Part shown: positions 1 to 9,289 of the stretch, piece by piece
Numbering within the stretch: position 1 is the stretch's first letter
Layout of the letters: each line of letters opens with the position of its first letter
From: Acytostelium subglobosum LB1
Taxonomy: Eukaryota > Evosea > Eumycetozoa > Acytosteliales > Acytosteliaceae
Assembly: GCF_000787575.1 (NCBI RefSeq)
Contig: NW_012236525.1
Span: forward strand, 511,686-575,685
Direction of reading: 5' to 3'
DNA length: 64,000 nucleotides
The notes under the pieces: generated by a model
Databases searched by the model: none
What the model saw: the letters and a program-made list of their open reading frames with translations, nothing else
What the model was told of the DNA's origin: nothing
Translations under genes and position numbers: made by a program

Positions 1-18
1 TAATTAGTGATTATGTAT

Positions 19-807
19 TTAGAAGCTCTTCAAGAATCCCTTCTTCTGAGCGAGTCTGTTGAGAGCCTCGTCGGACTGAGCGTTGTTGCGGACGAAACCA
101 CAGAAAGCAACGGTGGTCTGCTTTCCGGTGTAGAGTCCCTCAGAGTTCACGTGACCAATGTTGATTTGGACAGAGGCGTGATCCTTGGCAGTGATCAAAC
201 GGTTGGTGGCAGAGCTATAATATGTTCATTGGTGGATGAGGTTTGGTAACTAGTTAGTCATATGTTACTACTGCGTGACAATCTTGTCTTTCGAACATAA
301 GTGATCATCAATGATTGTTGTTGTTGTTGTTGTGTTGATTGTCTAACCAAAATGGTTTGTTCTGAACGATTCTTCAATGTTGATTGTTGTTGTTGTGTTG
401 ATGAAGATATCCTGCATTGTCGCACTGAGAATAGGTCGATCCGAATATTCGCGTAGAGCAACCTAACATTCTGTTTCTTGAATCAAAACGTAGTATTCTC
501 TGTCCACAACAAAATGAATGAATGTACATTGAAACGAGTAATATTCATTCATTCGTTCGTTCGTTCATTCATTCATTCATTCATTCGTTCATTCATTCAT
601 TCATTCATATTCGTATTCATTGATCCTTGATAATCGCGACATGATAAATGGTTGAACCAACTAAGTGATATGTTGATAATGATCCTGTCGCATAATGTTG
701 TTGACTGTGCTGTTTGATACATTGCATTGATAGATAGAGTTGGATGAAGAGACATACCACTTTCTTGGAGTGTACAACTCGATAGTCTTCTTCTCGTCGT
801 TTTGCAT
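19..807 (-). CDS. rps21: 40S ribosomal protein S21 (two exons)
   Basis: Structural protein of the small ribosomal subunit. Exons are 758..807 and 19..214, giving 81 residues, the usual length of the family. It starts [16 protein letters not shown], and the Cys codon is split across the intron to give [17 protein letters not shown], which matches the S21e core; the end is [10 protein letters not shown]. The ATG at 807 was chosen because S21e proteins begin MQND. The intron (215..757, 543 bases) is several times longer than the others in this window and holds GTT/ATTC microsatellites. The 3' UTR runs off the window edge. Family assignment is firm; the splice sites (GTATGT donor, TATAG acceptor) are read from sequence. 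Confidence 0.93.
541..607. repeat. ATTC/TTCG tetranucleotide microsatellite in the rps21 intron
   Basis: About 67 bases of nearly uninterrupted ATTC units with a few GTTC units, lying inside the large rps21 intron. Shorter GTT runs lie near 318-335 and 383-397. They look like ordinary slippage repeats. Confidence 0.85.
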
Positions 808-1210
808 TCTGTTATAGATAGATGGGGACTTGCTGTGCACGGTGATGAATGATAGAGGTGAAAGAGGAAATGAACAAGTCAAACGCGTTCCTCATCAGGC
901 TCCATCCTTGGTGTGTGAAAATAAAAATTAAAAATAATACAAAAGAAAATCAAGCACCCTCTTACGTAATTGTGTAAAAGTTTTGTAAATGTGTGTGTCT
1001 CGCGAGACACTCCAGGTAAGTAGCAATATATATCTTTATGAACGGATTGCACACATTACGGCGATTGGACCGCAATGGACATTGTTGCGCTAATAATGTT
1101 GATTGATTGATTGATGTCCCAGTGTTTGAGTGAGTGAATGGATTGGTTGATTGAATGATAGAGTTGTTGTCGTTTTATGATGATGTGTACAGTTGGTAAA
1201 GGTGAATACA
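808..1210. other. Intergenic: rps21 5' flank and RFC3 3' flank
   Basis: Upstream sequence of rps21 and downstream sequence of RFC3. It has an A-rich tract near 918-945 and ATTG repeats near 1099-1160. I see no convincing gene here; a non-coding 5' exon of rps21 is possible but cannot be shown. Confidence 0.6.
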
Positions 1211-2433
1211 TTATTGACAATCCATCATGTCCTTGTTGAACTTCTTGTAGATGGACATGAACTTGGCCAGGAATGCTTCCAGATGGAATATTGGTTTGGT
1301 TCCAATTTGAATCCTATGCTCCTGTATGATTGTGATTGATGTTGACGAATGACGAAGGAGTCAGTTGGGGATGTATCATTGAATGATTGAATGAATAGAT
1401 CATACATAAAAGGCAGCCCATTGGATCACTTCACACTTGATCTGTGTATCAATCTTCTCGAGGATGTTCAGTGTCACATGCTTCATGATGAGGTCGGCTG
1501 GGATGCAATGACCTATCAGCTCATAGAGCTTGGCACGGATCTGTTGTAGCTTGGCTGGTGTCTGCTCCATGATGGCATCGTTGGCCACCTGCTGGATGGC
1601 ATTCTCCCAATCCAATAGTGGCAGCTCGTTCGATGTGAATGGATATTGCTTGGCCTTCATCGACTCTAGCAGGAGAAGTGCGTAACGTAGGTTGCCATTT
1701 GATCGCTCGGCGCACGACTTTGACACGTCCTTGGGCAAGTCGAATCGCTCCTTCTTGGCCACCAGTTCCAACACGCGAGAGATGTCCTCAGACGTTGGTG
1801 CTGGGATGCGTACGCCCAGACATCTACTCCTAATTGGATCGATCACCTTTGAAGTACTATCGCAACACATGATCAATCTACAGAATGCTGCATACTTCTC
1901 CATTGTTCTTCTGAGTGCATGTTGTGCGTCCTTTGATAGTCTGTCAACCTCATTCAATACGACAACTAGAAGTTGAGCGAACGAGTGATTGATTGAATGA
2001 GTGAGTGAGAGGGCGAGTGATTGATTGATTGTGTTGACATACCTTTAAAGTTACCAAACTGTTGAGCATCGATTGGAGGTGATTGAGCGATCTCTTTGAT
2101 GATGGTTTGAATGACGAGACGGTCGTTGTTGCCAGCCTCACCGGGGTTGACCTCGATGTGATAGGGTGATCCGACTGTGGTCACCTGGATACTCTTGCTA
2201 GTTGATGGATGTTTGAATGTACGATGCTCAATCTTTATCTTTAGACAGTTTGGACCATAGATCTCTTTCAATATTGCCATCACTCTTGTCTTCTTGCCTG
2301 CGCCCGATGGTCCATATACCAATAAGTGAGGAAAGTCACCTCCCTTAACCATATTGATAAGGTTTTGGGAGATGTCTTGATGGTAATCCATCTGCTCCAA
2401 TGATGTTGGTCTATATTTATCAATCCACAGCAT
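1211..2433 (-). CDS. rfc3: Replication factor C subunit 3 (clamp loader, three exons)
   Basis: AAA+ ATPase subunit of the RFC clamp loader, which opens PCNA and places it on primed DNA; nuclear. Exons 2043..2433, 1406..1965 and 1211..1321 give 353 residues, the normal length. Walker A is GPSGAGKKT (41-49). The Walker B region reads VVVLNEVD (131-138), with NEVD in place of a DEAD/DEVD box, as in animal RFC3 (TEVD). The SRC motif is at 177-179. The last exon restores [21 protein letters not shown], a strong match to RFC3 rather than RFC2, 4 or 5. It starts ML, 5' of a short AT-rich flank, and lies in tandem with the phosphatase gene upstream. Confidence 0.95.
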
Positions 2434-2980
2434 GTTTATCTACTCTTGTTGTATGTATATATATCTCTCTTCTTATTCAAACTTGAAGAATCATAAAGTC
2501 AAAGTTGAGAATGAATGAGGGTGGGAACCCAAAGAAAACGCGCCAACATTCAAATTTGATTAAATTCCAAGTAATAATCGATTGAGTTTGAATGAAAGTG
2601 AATGATTGGACATGGAAAGGAGGATTGCGTATTCGGTAATAAATATATTTATTATTGGTCGGCGGGGATGATAATGAGGAGAAGACATAAGGTGCTTTGG
2701 GCTGGACTGACTGGTTAGAAGAAACCAGATTCAGCAGAGCATACTTTGTTGGTGGGATTGAAATGGATGGATGCCAACTCGTTTGGAACATTGGTGATTG
2801 ATTTGGAGAGGGGATAGGAGAGAGGGATAGAGAACTTACAGTAACATAGGGGTTGCTAATGCCTATGATGTTGTAAGAGTATGTGCTATTGTTGTTGATG
2901 TTGATGATATTGTTGACAAATGATACTGATCGATCGATTGATTGAATAATTGATTGAATGATTGAGGAGAATGATATTGA
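2434..2980. other. Intergenic with coding-like minus-strand stretches
   Basis: This lies between RFC3 and the histidine phosphatase. The minus strand stays open in the phosphatase frame for 47 codons after its TAG (2980..2840), then a plausible GTAAGT intron (2778..2839) leads to 21 more codons ending in TAA at 2715..2717. There is no start codon in this stretch. It could be an alternative 3' end, a fragment or chance. Another minus-strand open frame (about 100 codons, 2477..2791) has no recognisable similarity. Confidence 0.35.
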
Positions 2981-4432
2981 CTATCCTGAAGCTGTTTCGA
3001 CTGTAGTGACAGGAGAGAAAAAGACATCTCTTGGTAGGAGCTTGGTATGATCACTGGATTTCTTCTCGATTATTGAGAAGTTGGTACGGACGATCGAGGC
3101 GTTCTTCAATTCGAACTGGACCCATTTAAAATTCTGGCGCGACGACTGCTCAGACTGGGTGACATCCAAATTCTGGTTCTGGCAGAACAACAGCTGTTTG
3201 GCCTGTTGTCTCTTGCATAGTAGAAGACTGAGGATGACCTTGAGTGTGAGTGAGTGTGATACGACCAGAATGTGAAACTCTGTGTTCTTCGCAGTTGGTG
3301 TTGATTGTTGAGAAGATAGAGTGGATTTGTTGTTGGTGATGCTGCTGCTGCTACTGTTGATGATGTTGATGTCTTCTTTGGTAGATATTGCTGCCGCTGC
3401 TAGTGGGTTGTTGGTCGAGATTGTTGTTGAGTGTTCATCATGATGTAACACCTCGAATGATGATATCGATGATGTTGACGAGGCAGATGAGTGTGATTCG
3501 GATGAAGACGTGAGTGAGGATGTTGATCTCAAGTCCTCACTGTCAATGAAGGAGGATAGTGATGATGCCGACGTTGATATATATGCTGAAGCGGGTGGTA
3601 GTTGTGATTGTGTCATGAAAATGTTTGGTGTGGCGTGATTGATACCAGTGCCTACACTGTTGCTATTGTTGCTGCTACTGCTGTTGCTACTGATGCTACT
3701 ACTGATGCTGCTACTGTTGATATTGATGCTATTGATACTGCTGATGATGTTGTTGCTGTGATTTGAAATGTGAGCAAATTCATTACTCTGTGAAATATGG
3801 TACTTGTATGGTATCTGTCGAAGGATGAATTGAAATGCTTCCTTTGCTCGCTTGATTAGCTTGCGCTTGGACTCGAGCTTCAACTCCTTCTGAGGCAGAT
3901 GCTTGAGAAACTCGGATGTGAGTTTGACTGGAGGGGCAATGGCGTACGAGTCGGTCGTGGACGCGGATGGAGTGATCAGCGAGTTTAGATTGGACTTGTG
4001 CGAGAGAATGTTCTGCAGCTCGATCATCTTCTTTGCTTCAGGGAGCTCTTCCCAGTTCACAAATTGTCTGAGGTCCACTCCCTCGAGCTTGCCAAGATAT
4101 CGTTCTCTTAGCAGTGGTGTCGTGATGATTGGTCTGCTGGGGCGCTCAGATAATTGATCCACAATCAAAGATGCTGTCTCTTGTGCACGATCCAAGTCTG
4201 ATGATATGACCATGTCGATTGGGTTGTGCTCGCCATTCAGTCTTTGACCGGCCATTATAGCCTGACGTCGACCATTGTCATTGAGTGGTGTATTCAAATG
4301 TCCCTGTAATATGCCATGTCGATTAAAATCTGTCTCGCCATGCCTAAGGTATTATGTGTAATTATTAGTAATGTACATTACATAAACATATCGAGAATGT
4401 GCTACATACCTTATAAACGTTATAATGACCAT
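2981..4432 (-). CDS. Histidine phosphatase (phosphoglycerate-mutase-like/TIGAR-like), two exons
   Basis: Histidine phosphatase superfamily enzyme; the substrate is probably a phosphorylated sugar, but this cannot be fixed from sequence. Exons 4410..4432 (only 23 bases) and 2981..4343 give 461 residues. The join restores MVIITFIRHGETDFNRHGILQGHLNTPLN, containing the catalytic RHG motif and the LQG/PLN pattern of the TIGAR/Shb17 side of the family. The second catalytic His is in HILVVSHSLTLKVIL near the C-terminus. Between them sits an Asn/Ser-rich insert of about 150 residues, typical of dictyostelids. The family is secure; calling it fructose-2,6-bisphosphatase would be a guess. Confidence 0.85.
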
Positions 4433-5120
4433 TATTTATACACACATGTATGTAACTGAATCAAATGTAATGTTATATATATATCCAATAGCTATTAGAG
4501 CTCTCTTTGACTGTTTGATTGAATGATGATTATAAACTTGTCTCTATATATGTTGTTGTATTGTATATTTCTCTATTATGATCGATTGATTGATTGATTG
4601 TTGTTGTCTTTATGATATGATGATGTTTGCGTAATGGTAGCAGTATTTAATGTTGTTTGATTGTGTTGTTGTTGATGTCTTTGCTGTAATCTGTGAAGTT
4701 TAATCTGTCTTTGTCTTTCTTAAATATTATTATTTATTTATGTATATAGATATATAGTATAGATATATGTTTATTATCTGTATGTATTATTATTATTAAT
4801 GTTGTTATTGGTTGGGTAGAAACTCGAAATGATTTACAAAGTTCATTTCCACGCATTAATATGCTGTGAGTGGTTGAATTTTCGCGAGAGTTGGCGGTTG
4901 ACTCTCATCGCCATCTCGACATTATGTTCCCTCAACCTGGAATAGGTAGTGTTCATCTACCCCCAAAACACACTGTTACCCCCTTCCATTCCATTCTCCC
5001 ACTTCCAACAACAACAACCACAACAAACACAAGATGAAGAGAGAGATGTAAAGTAAATGAATGTGTGTATCTGTGTCAATGTATAATAAGTAGTAGTATG
5101 CGTGTGAACGAACACTATTA
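4433..5120. other. Intergenic, no gene seen
   Basis: AT-rich flank upstream of the phosphatase and downstream of the acyl-CoA dehydrogenase, with TGTTGTTG and ATTGATTG runs. Nothing in it looks like a gene or structured RNA. Confidence 0.6.
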
Positions 5121-6624
5121 TTAATCCTTGAGAATCTCTCGTGAAGCAATGATGCGCATGACAGCATCACTTCCCTCGAGAATACGGTGAACTCTGGTGT
5201 CACGAAGGAATCGCTCGATGGGATAGTCCTTGAGATAGCCGTAGCCGCCCAACAGTTGGAGGGAATCGTCACAGAGCTCGAAGCAGGTGTCGCATGTGAA
5301 CAGTTTGGCCATGGCAATGTACACGGATGCATCGGCGCTCTTGGCGTCCAGCATCTTGGCGCTGTTGCGCAACATGGTACGTGCGGCGTACAGTCGGGTG
5401 GCCATGTCGGCCAGCTTGAACTGGATCGACTGGAAGTTGGCCAGGTTCTGCGAGAACTGCTTCCTGACCTTGACGTGATCGCGGGCAGCCACCAGACATG
5501 CCTGGGCGCCGCCAAGACTGCAGGCGGCGATGTTCAGACGACCACCATTGAGGGCGTTCATGGCAATGTTGAAGCCCTGTCCCTCCTTTCCAATGAGGTT
5601 TGCCACTGGCACGCGGCAGTCCTCAAAGATGACAGCACGTGTTGGCTGGGTGTTCCAGCCGAGCTTCTCCTCCTTCTTGCCAAAGGAGAGGCCGGGTGTG
5701 CCCTTCTCGACGAGCACACATGAAATGCCCTTGGCACCCTTGTCTCCAGTGCGCACCATCACCATGTATACCTCGCTGTCGCCTCCACCACTGATGAATG
5801 CCTTTGAACCGTTCAGAATGTAGTGATCGCCATCCCTAACAGCCTTTGTCGATAGTGAAGCAGCATCACTTCCACTGCCTGGCTCAGTTAAACAATATGA
5901 TGCAATTGTGTCCATCTTTGTCAATGATGGCAAGTACTTGTGTCTCTGTTCATTGTTACCATAGATATCAATGAGTCCTGCGCACATACTATTGTGATTG
6001 AGTTGTTAGCCTCATTCATTCATTTCATTCATACATCTCCAATACCCATACTACACATACTTGTGAATGCTTATGAATGCTGTTGTGCTGACATCGGCAG
6101 AGGACAATGCCTCGAATATAATAGTTGCATCCTCACGTGACAGTCCTGATCCTCCAACCTCTGGGTCTACATAGACACCTCCGAATCCAAGTTGAGCTGC
6201 TTCCTTCATGACATCCCCTAGTTGTTGTAAGTATGTCGAGTAAGTATGAGTGTTGCCATTCATCCATTCATCCAATCATTCCAACTAACTCCAAACACAC
6301 ATACTTGGGAAGAACTCATCTTGGTCCCACTTTGGAGCGAATGGTAACATCTTCTCCTGTGCAAAAGTCAAAGCCATTGATTGGAACTCCTTCTGTTCAT
6401 CTGTCAGTCCAATAGATGCTGAGTAGTAGTATAGTGGTCAGTATGGTAATGAGATGAGCTTGTAGTTGAGTGAGTCATTGATCATGATGTGGACACCTAC
6501 GATCTGGAACGATGTTCATGAATCCTCTGGTGACACCAACAACACCAGAGTTGGAGAACAATGAGTTGACGCTGTTTCCCTTTCTGAAGAGGGATGCTGA
6601 CAATAGTGATCTAGCTGTGAACAT
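5121..6624 (-). CDS. acad8: Isobutyryl-CoA dehydrogenase, mitochondrial (ACAD8-like), four exons
   Basis: FAD-dependent acyl-CoA dehydrogenase of valine breakdown, turning isobutyryl-CoA into methacrylyl-CoA in the mitochondrial matrix and passing electrons to ETF. Exons 6501..6624, 6305..6418, 6061..6217 and 5121..5988 give 420 residues, against about 415 in animals. The N-terminus ([19 protein letters not shown]) is Arg/Ser-rich like a presequence. [28 protein letters not shown] (about 162-176), the [20 protein letters not shown] region and [28 protein letters not shown] match ACAD8 better than short-chain or isovaleryl enzymes. The catalytic base should be Glu403 in ILEGSD. All joins restore conserved residues, for example ISIHNMCAG. 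Confidence 0.93.
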
Positions 6625-6971
6625 TGTATCTGTGTATGTGTATGTATTTTATAATGTAGTTGTAAGAATGAATGAACAATGCGTTATCATTCTTCCTGAA
6701 GAACACTTTGGAGCCGACATTGAAATTTCCCAAAAGATATCTTTTGTGGGGGGGATTTGTTCGTTTTTGATTAAAGTTTTGCATGTTATAACTTCAAACA
6801 TACACATTACTATTAAAATGTTATTACAATACATAAGTCGACGTCGTTGTTTGTTTATTATCATATAACTTTAAACATACATATATATATACATGCGCGC
6901 AAGTGTTGACCATTCACTTACAGTCAACACTGGGAAGGGATAAGCTCGCTTGCTTTGATCCTCTGCCCTCT
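6625..6971. other. Intergenic with a perfect 16-bp palindrome
   Basis: Promoter side of the dehydrogenase and 3' flank of the lipase. It contains the perfect palindrome CAAAAGATATCTTTTG at 6731..6746, flanked by CCC and GGG so that the pairing extends with one mismatch. No gene seen. Confidence 0.6.
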
Positions 6972-8292
6972 CTACATAATTGAACAATAGCTGCTGTACT
7001 TGTAGGGCTTGGACTGCGTTCCATCACTATTGTTGCTGTTGTTGTTGTCAATCACCTGATCGCCGCTGGCTTGTTCGATAGTGGCGGTGATATCAAGAAG
7101 GTCCTCAGTTTGAAGAGAACACATCATGTGTGTTGAGGTTGGAGAGGTGGTCGGTGTCTTGTCCAACTGGTCCTCGACTGGCTTGGCATTGAACCAGAAC
7201 TTCTCGATCCATGAGACCGTGTCTGTAAGATCGACATTGTTGGCAACGCTCTCTAGCATTGGGATGTACTTGGGCTGGTCGAGATCGATGGCGCGCGGCA
7301 GCAATGGGTCGATGCGGTGGTACTTGATACCGAGCAACTGGTGGCATTGGTAGTCGGTGATCTCAACGTTGGAGTCCAACAGCATGTCGATGAGTGTTGG
7401 GGCCCATTGCGCCAGTCCCCAATCACCGCCTCCATATTTCTCTGGTGAGACGTATTTGCCATCGCGACCTGTAGACAGTGACAGCACAACGATGTTCTCT
7501 AATGGTACGCCTGAGGACATTGCACTGGTGATTGCGCAAAGTGCTGGGTTATTGGCAAAGACTCCACCGTCTACGAATCCTTGGTAGATTGGGAAGTAGG
7601 TGGGGGCAGCACTTGTCCTGAGTGCCACGTCCACAGCTGGATGTGAGTTGGTCTTTGAATGCTTCATGTTGTGGAAGAAACGTGGCACCCATCTTCTGTG
7701 ATGCACCTGTGGACTGTTACGAGGTACCATTTCAAAGTCCTCAAACTTGTCAGACTCATGGTGATGTTTGTTGTTCTCATCCTGCTGTTGTGGTGTTGGG
7801 AGGTGTGCTGTGGACTCGTTGTCCAGTTGGAAGCTGGGAATGAGTACCTTCTTCTTGAGTTGGCCCAGTGTGATGTCTCCGAGCTCGTCTTGCAGGCCCT
7901 GTCTCAACTTTGAATTGGTGTAGGCAGGTGCTATAGCGCTGTCCAATGAAGTGATCTCATGAATCCATGACTTGTGAAATATCTCTGGGGCGATCTTCTT
8001 AAAGAAGGTCTGTGTCTCGCCAGTTGTCTTGCCAGAGGCCAGCACCAATGCCAAAATACCACCTGCAGAGGCGCCTGTGATCAAATCGACATTATCCAAG
8101 AAGTTTGGATATGCATCCAATATCCTCTTTAATATTGTCGTCTCTAAAATTGATCTAACACCTCCACCATCAAGAGACAATATACAATATGTTCCTATAA
8201 GTAATTGTAAGTAATTGTTAGTATTATAATACATCTCTGTGTTATTATGACTATTGTACAATAAGTCCTAGCTTACCTTTATCCTTGGTCAT
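6972..8292 (-). CDS. Patatin-like phospholipase, two exons
   Basis: Serine lipid acyl hydrolase of the patatin family. Exons 8277..8292 (16 bases) and 6972..8194 give 412 residues starting MTKDKGTYCILSLDGGGVRS. The oxyanion-hole motif DGGGVR is at 14-19, the nucleophile elbow GASAGG at 46-51 with Ser48, and the catalytic Asp in VDGGVFANNP is Asp214, so the Ser-Asp dyad is intact. A His/Asn/Gln-rich insert sits around residues 140-175. No signal peptide or membrane segment is seen, so a cytosolic or peripheral enzyme is expected; phospholipid or galactolipid preference cannot be told. Confidence 0.9.
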
Positions 8293-9289
8293 ATCGGAGG
8301 ATATATATATATATTCTATATAATATTAATAATTTAGTATATGCTTATATCAGTTGTAGTTGATGATGTAAATGTTAATGCTGATGTTGATGTTGATGTT
8401 GTTGTAGAATAAGTAAGTATGTAAGTTGTAATATTATATTAATTATCTATACAATGTAAATGAAAAGAAAGCAATTAATTGGTTGGTTTGAATTGGATTT
8501 AGTATTTGAATGAAAGTTCTAGAGAGAGATAGAAATAGAGAGAGAGAGAGAAGAGTTGAGTGTGTGTTAGTCAATTATATTACTATATATATCCAAGTTG
8601 TTGACCACACACCACTATACTAGTAACACCAACACACAAGCACTACTTGACTTTGTTCGCACACACTCGCACACACATATTCGTACACACACTTCTTTCT
8701 CTCTTGACAATCTAGTTTCCCTTCCTTACTTGTCGAGGTTGGTCTTCTCGAGAATAGAAGGAAAGTTTGAAATTTCCAACCTTGTGTGTGTTTTATCTGA
8801 ACAAATATAGATATGCGTATTACTTACGATGATGGATGAGATGTTAACAAATAATGTAATTGATTGTTATTGTTGTTGTAATGGTTGATATAATGATGAG
8901 TGTTAGGGTGTTGTGATTGATTTATTGAGTTAGTGAGTGAATGATTGATAGATTGAGTGGGTGGTGAATATGTACGTGTTAGGGGGGGTATATATAAAAT
9001 ATTGTATCTATGTTCGTGTATTTGTATATTTGTGAGTGAATCATCAATTATGTTTAAAATTGGGGGTGCTTGCCACCTCCCAGTTCCCATTTTTTTGGGA
9101 AGGCAACTGATGAGTCTTCGTGGGGACAACGCCGTGCACCAGGTTCAATCCTGGGGGTGAGGGAGTTGAAGGTGTGTTAACACCTTCACAACAAACATCT
9201 TAACTAGATCACGTGATCTTGGAGGTTGAACAAAACTAGATGTGAGATGGAGATGCATGTAATACTGTTCGTTCCATTTCAGTTTGTTG
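8293..9289. other. Intergenic: lipase promoter and TELO2 3' flank
   Basis: It contains ATTG and GA repeats, ACACTC-rich DNA near 8600-8700 and, at 9058-9218, a GC-richer hairpin cluster listed separately. No protein gene is supported. Confidence 0.6.
9058..9218 (+). ncRNA. Hairpin-rich island, candidate structured RNA
   Basis: GC-richer than its flanks, with successive perfect hairpins: TTCCCA-TTTTT-TGGGAA (about 9084-9100), CCAGG-TTCAAT-CCTGG (about 9139-9154) and GAAGGTGT-GTTA-ACACCTTC (about 9168-9187), followed by the 14-bp palindrome AGATCACGTGATCT (about 9206-9219). GTGCACCA...TGGGGGTG (9134..9159) recurs in the island at 49089-49318. I cannot match it to a known RNA class, and the strand is arbitrary. 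Confidence 0.25.

Noticed and set aside
320-460. snoRNA in the rps21 intron
   Set aside because: A TGATGA is present but no CTGA box D with complementary ends.
258-461. Gln/Ser-rich minus-strand open frame
   Set aside because: Lies wholly within the rps21 intron and is produced by GTT repeats.
2477-2791. 104-codon minus-strand open frame
   Set aside because: No recognisable similarity, and part of it overlaps better splice-compatible frames; composition is spacer-like.
4976-5515. Ser/Trp/Pro-rich open frame on the minus strand
   Set aside because: Shadow of the acyl-CoA dehydrogenase exon in another frame.
9100-9170. Possible tRNA from the GGTTCAATCC T-arm-like sequence
   Set aside because: The loop is one base short with a perfect stem, and no acceptor, D-arm or anticodon arm can be drawn.
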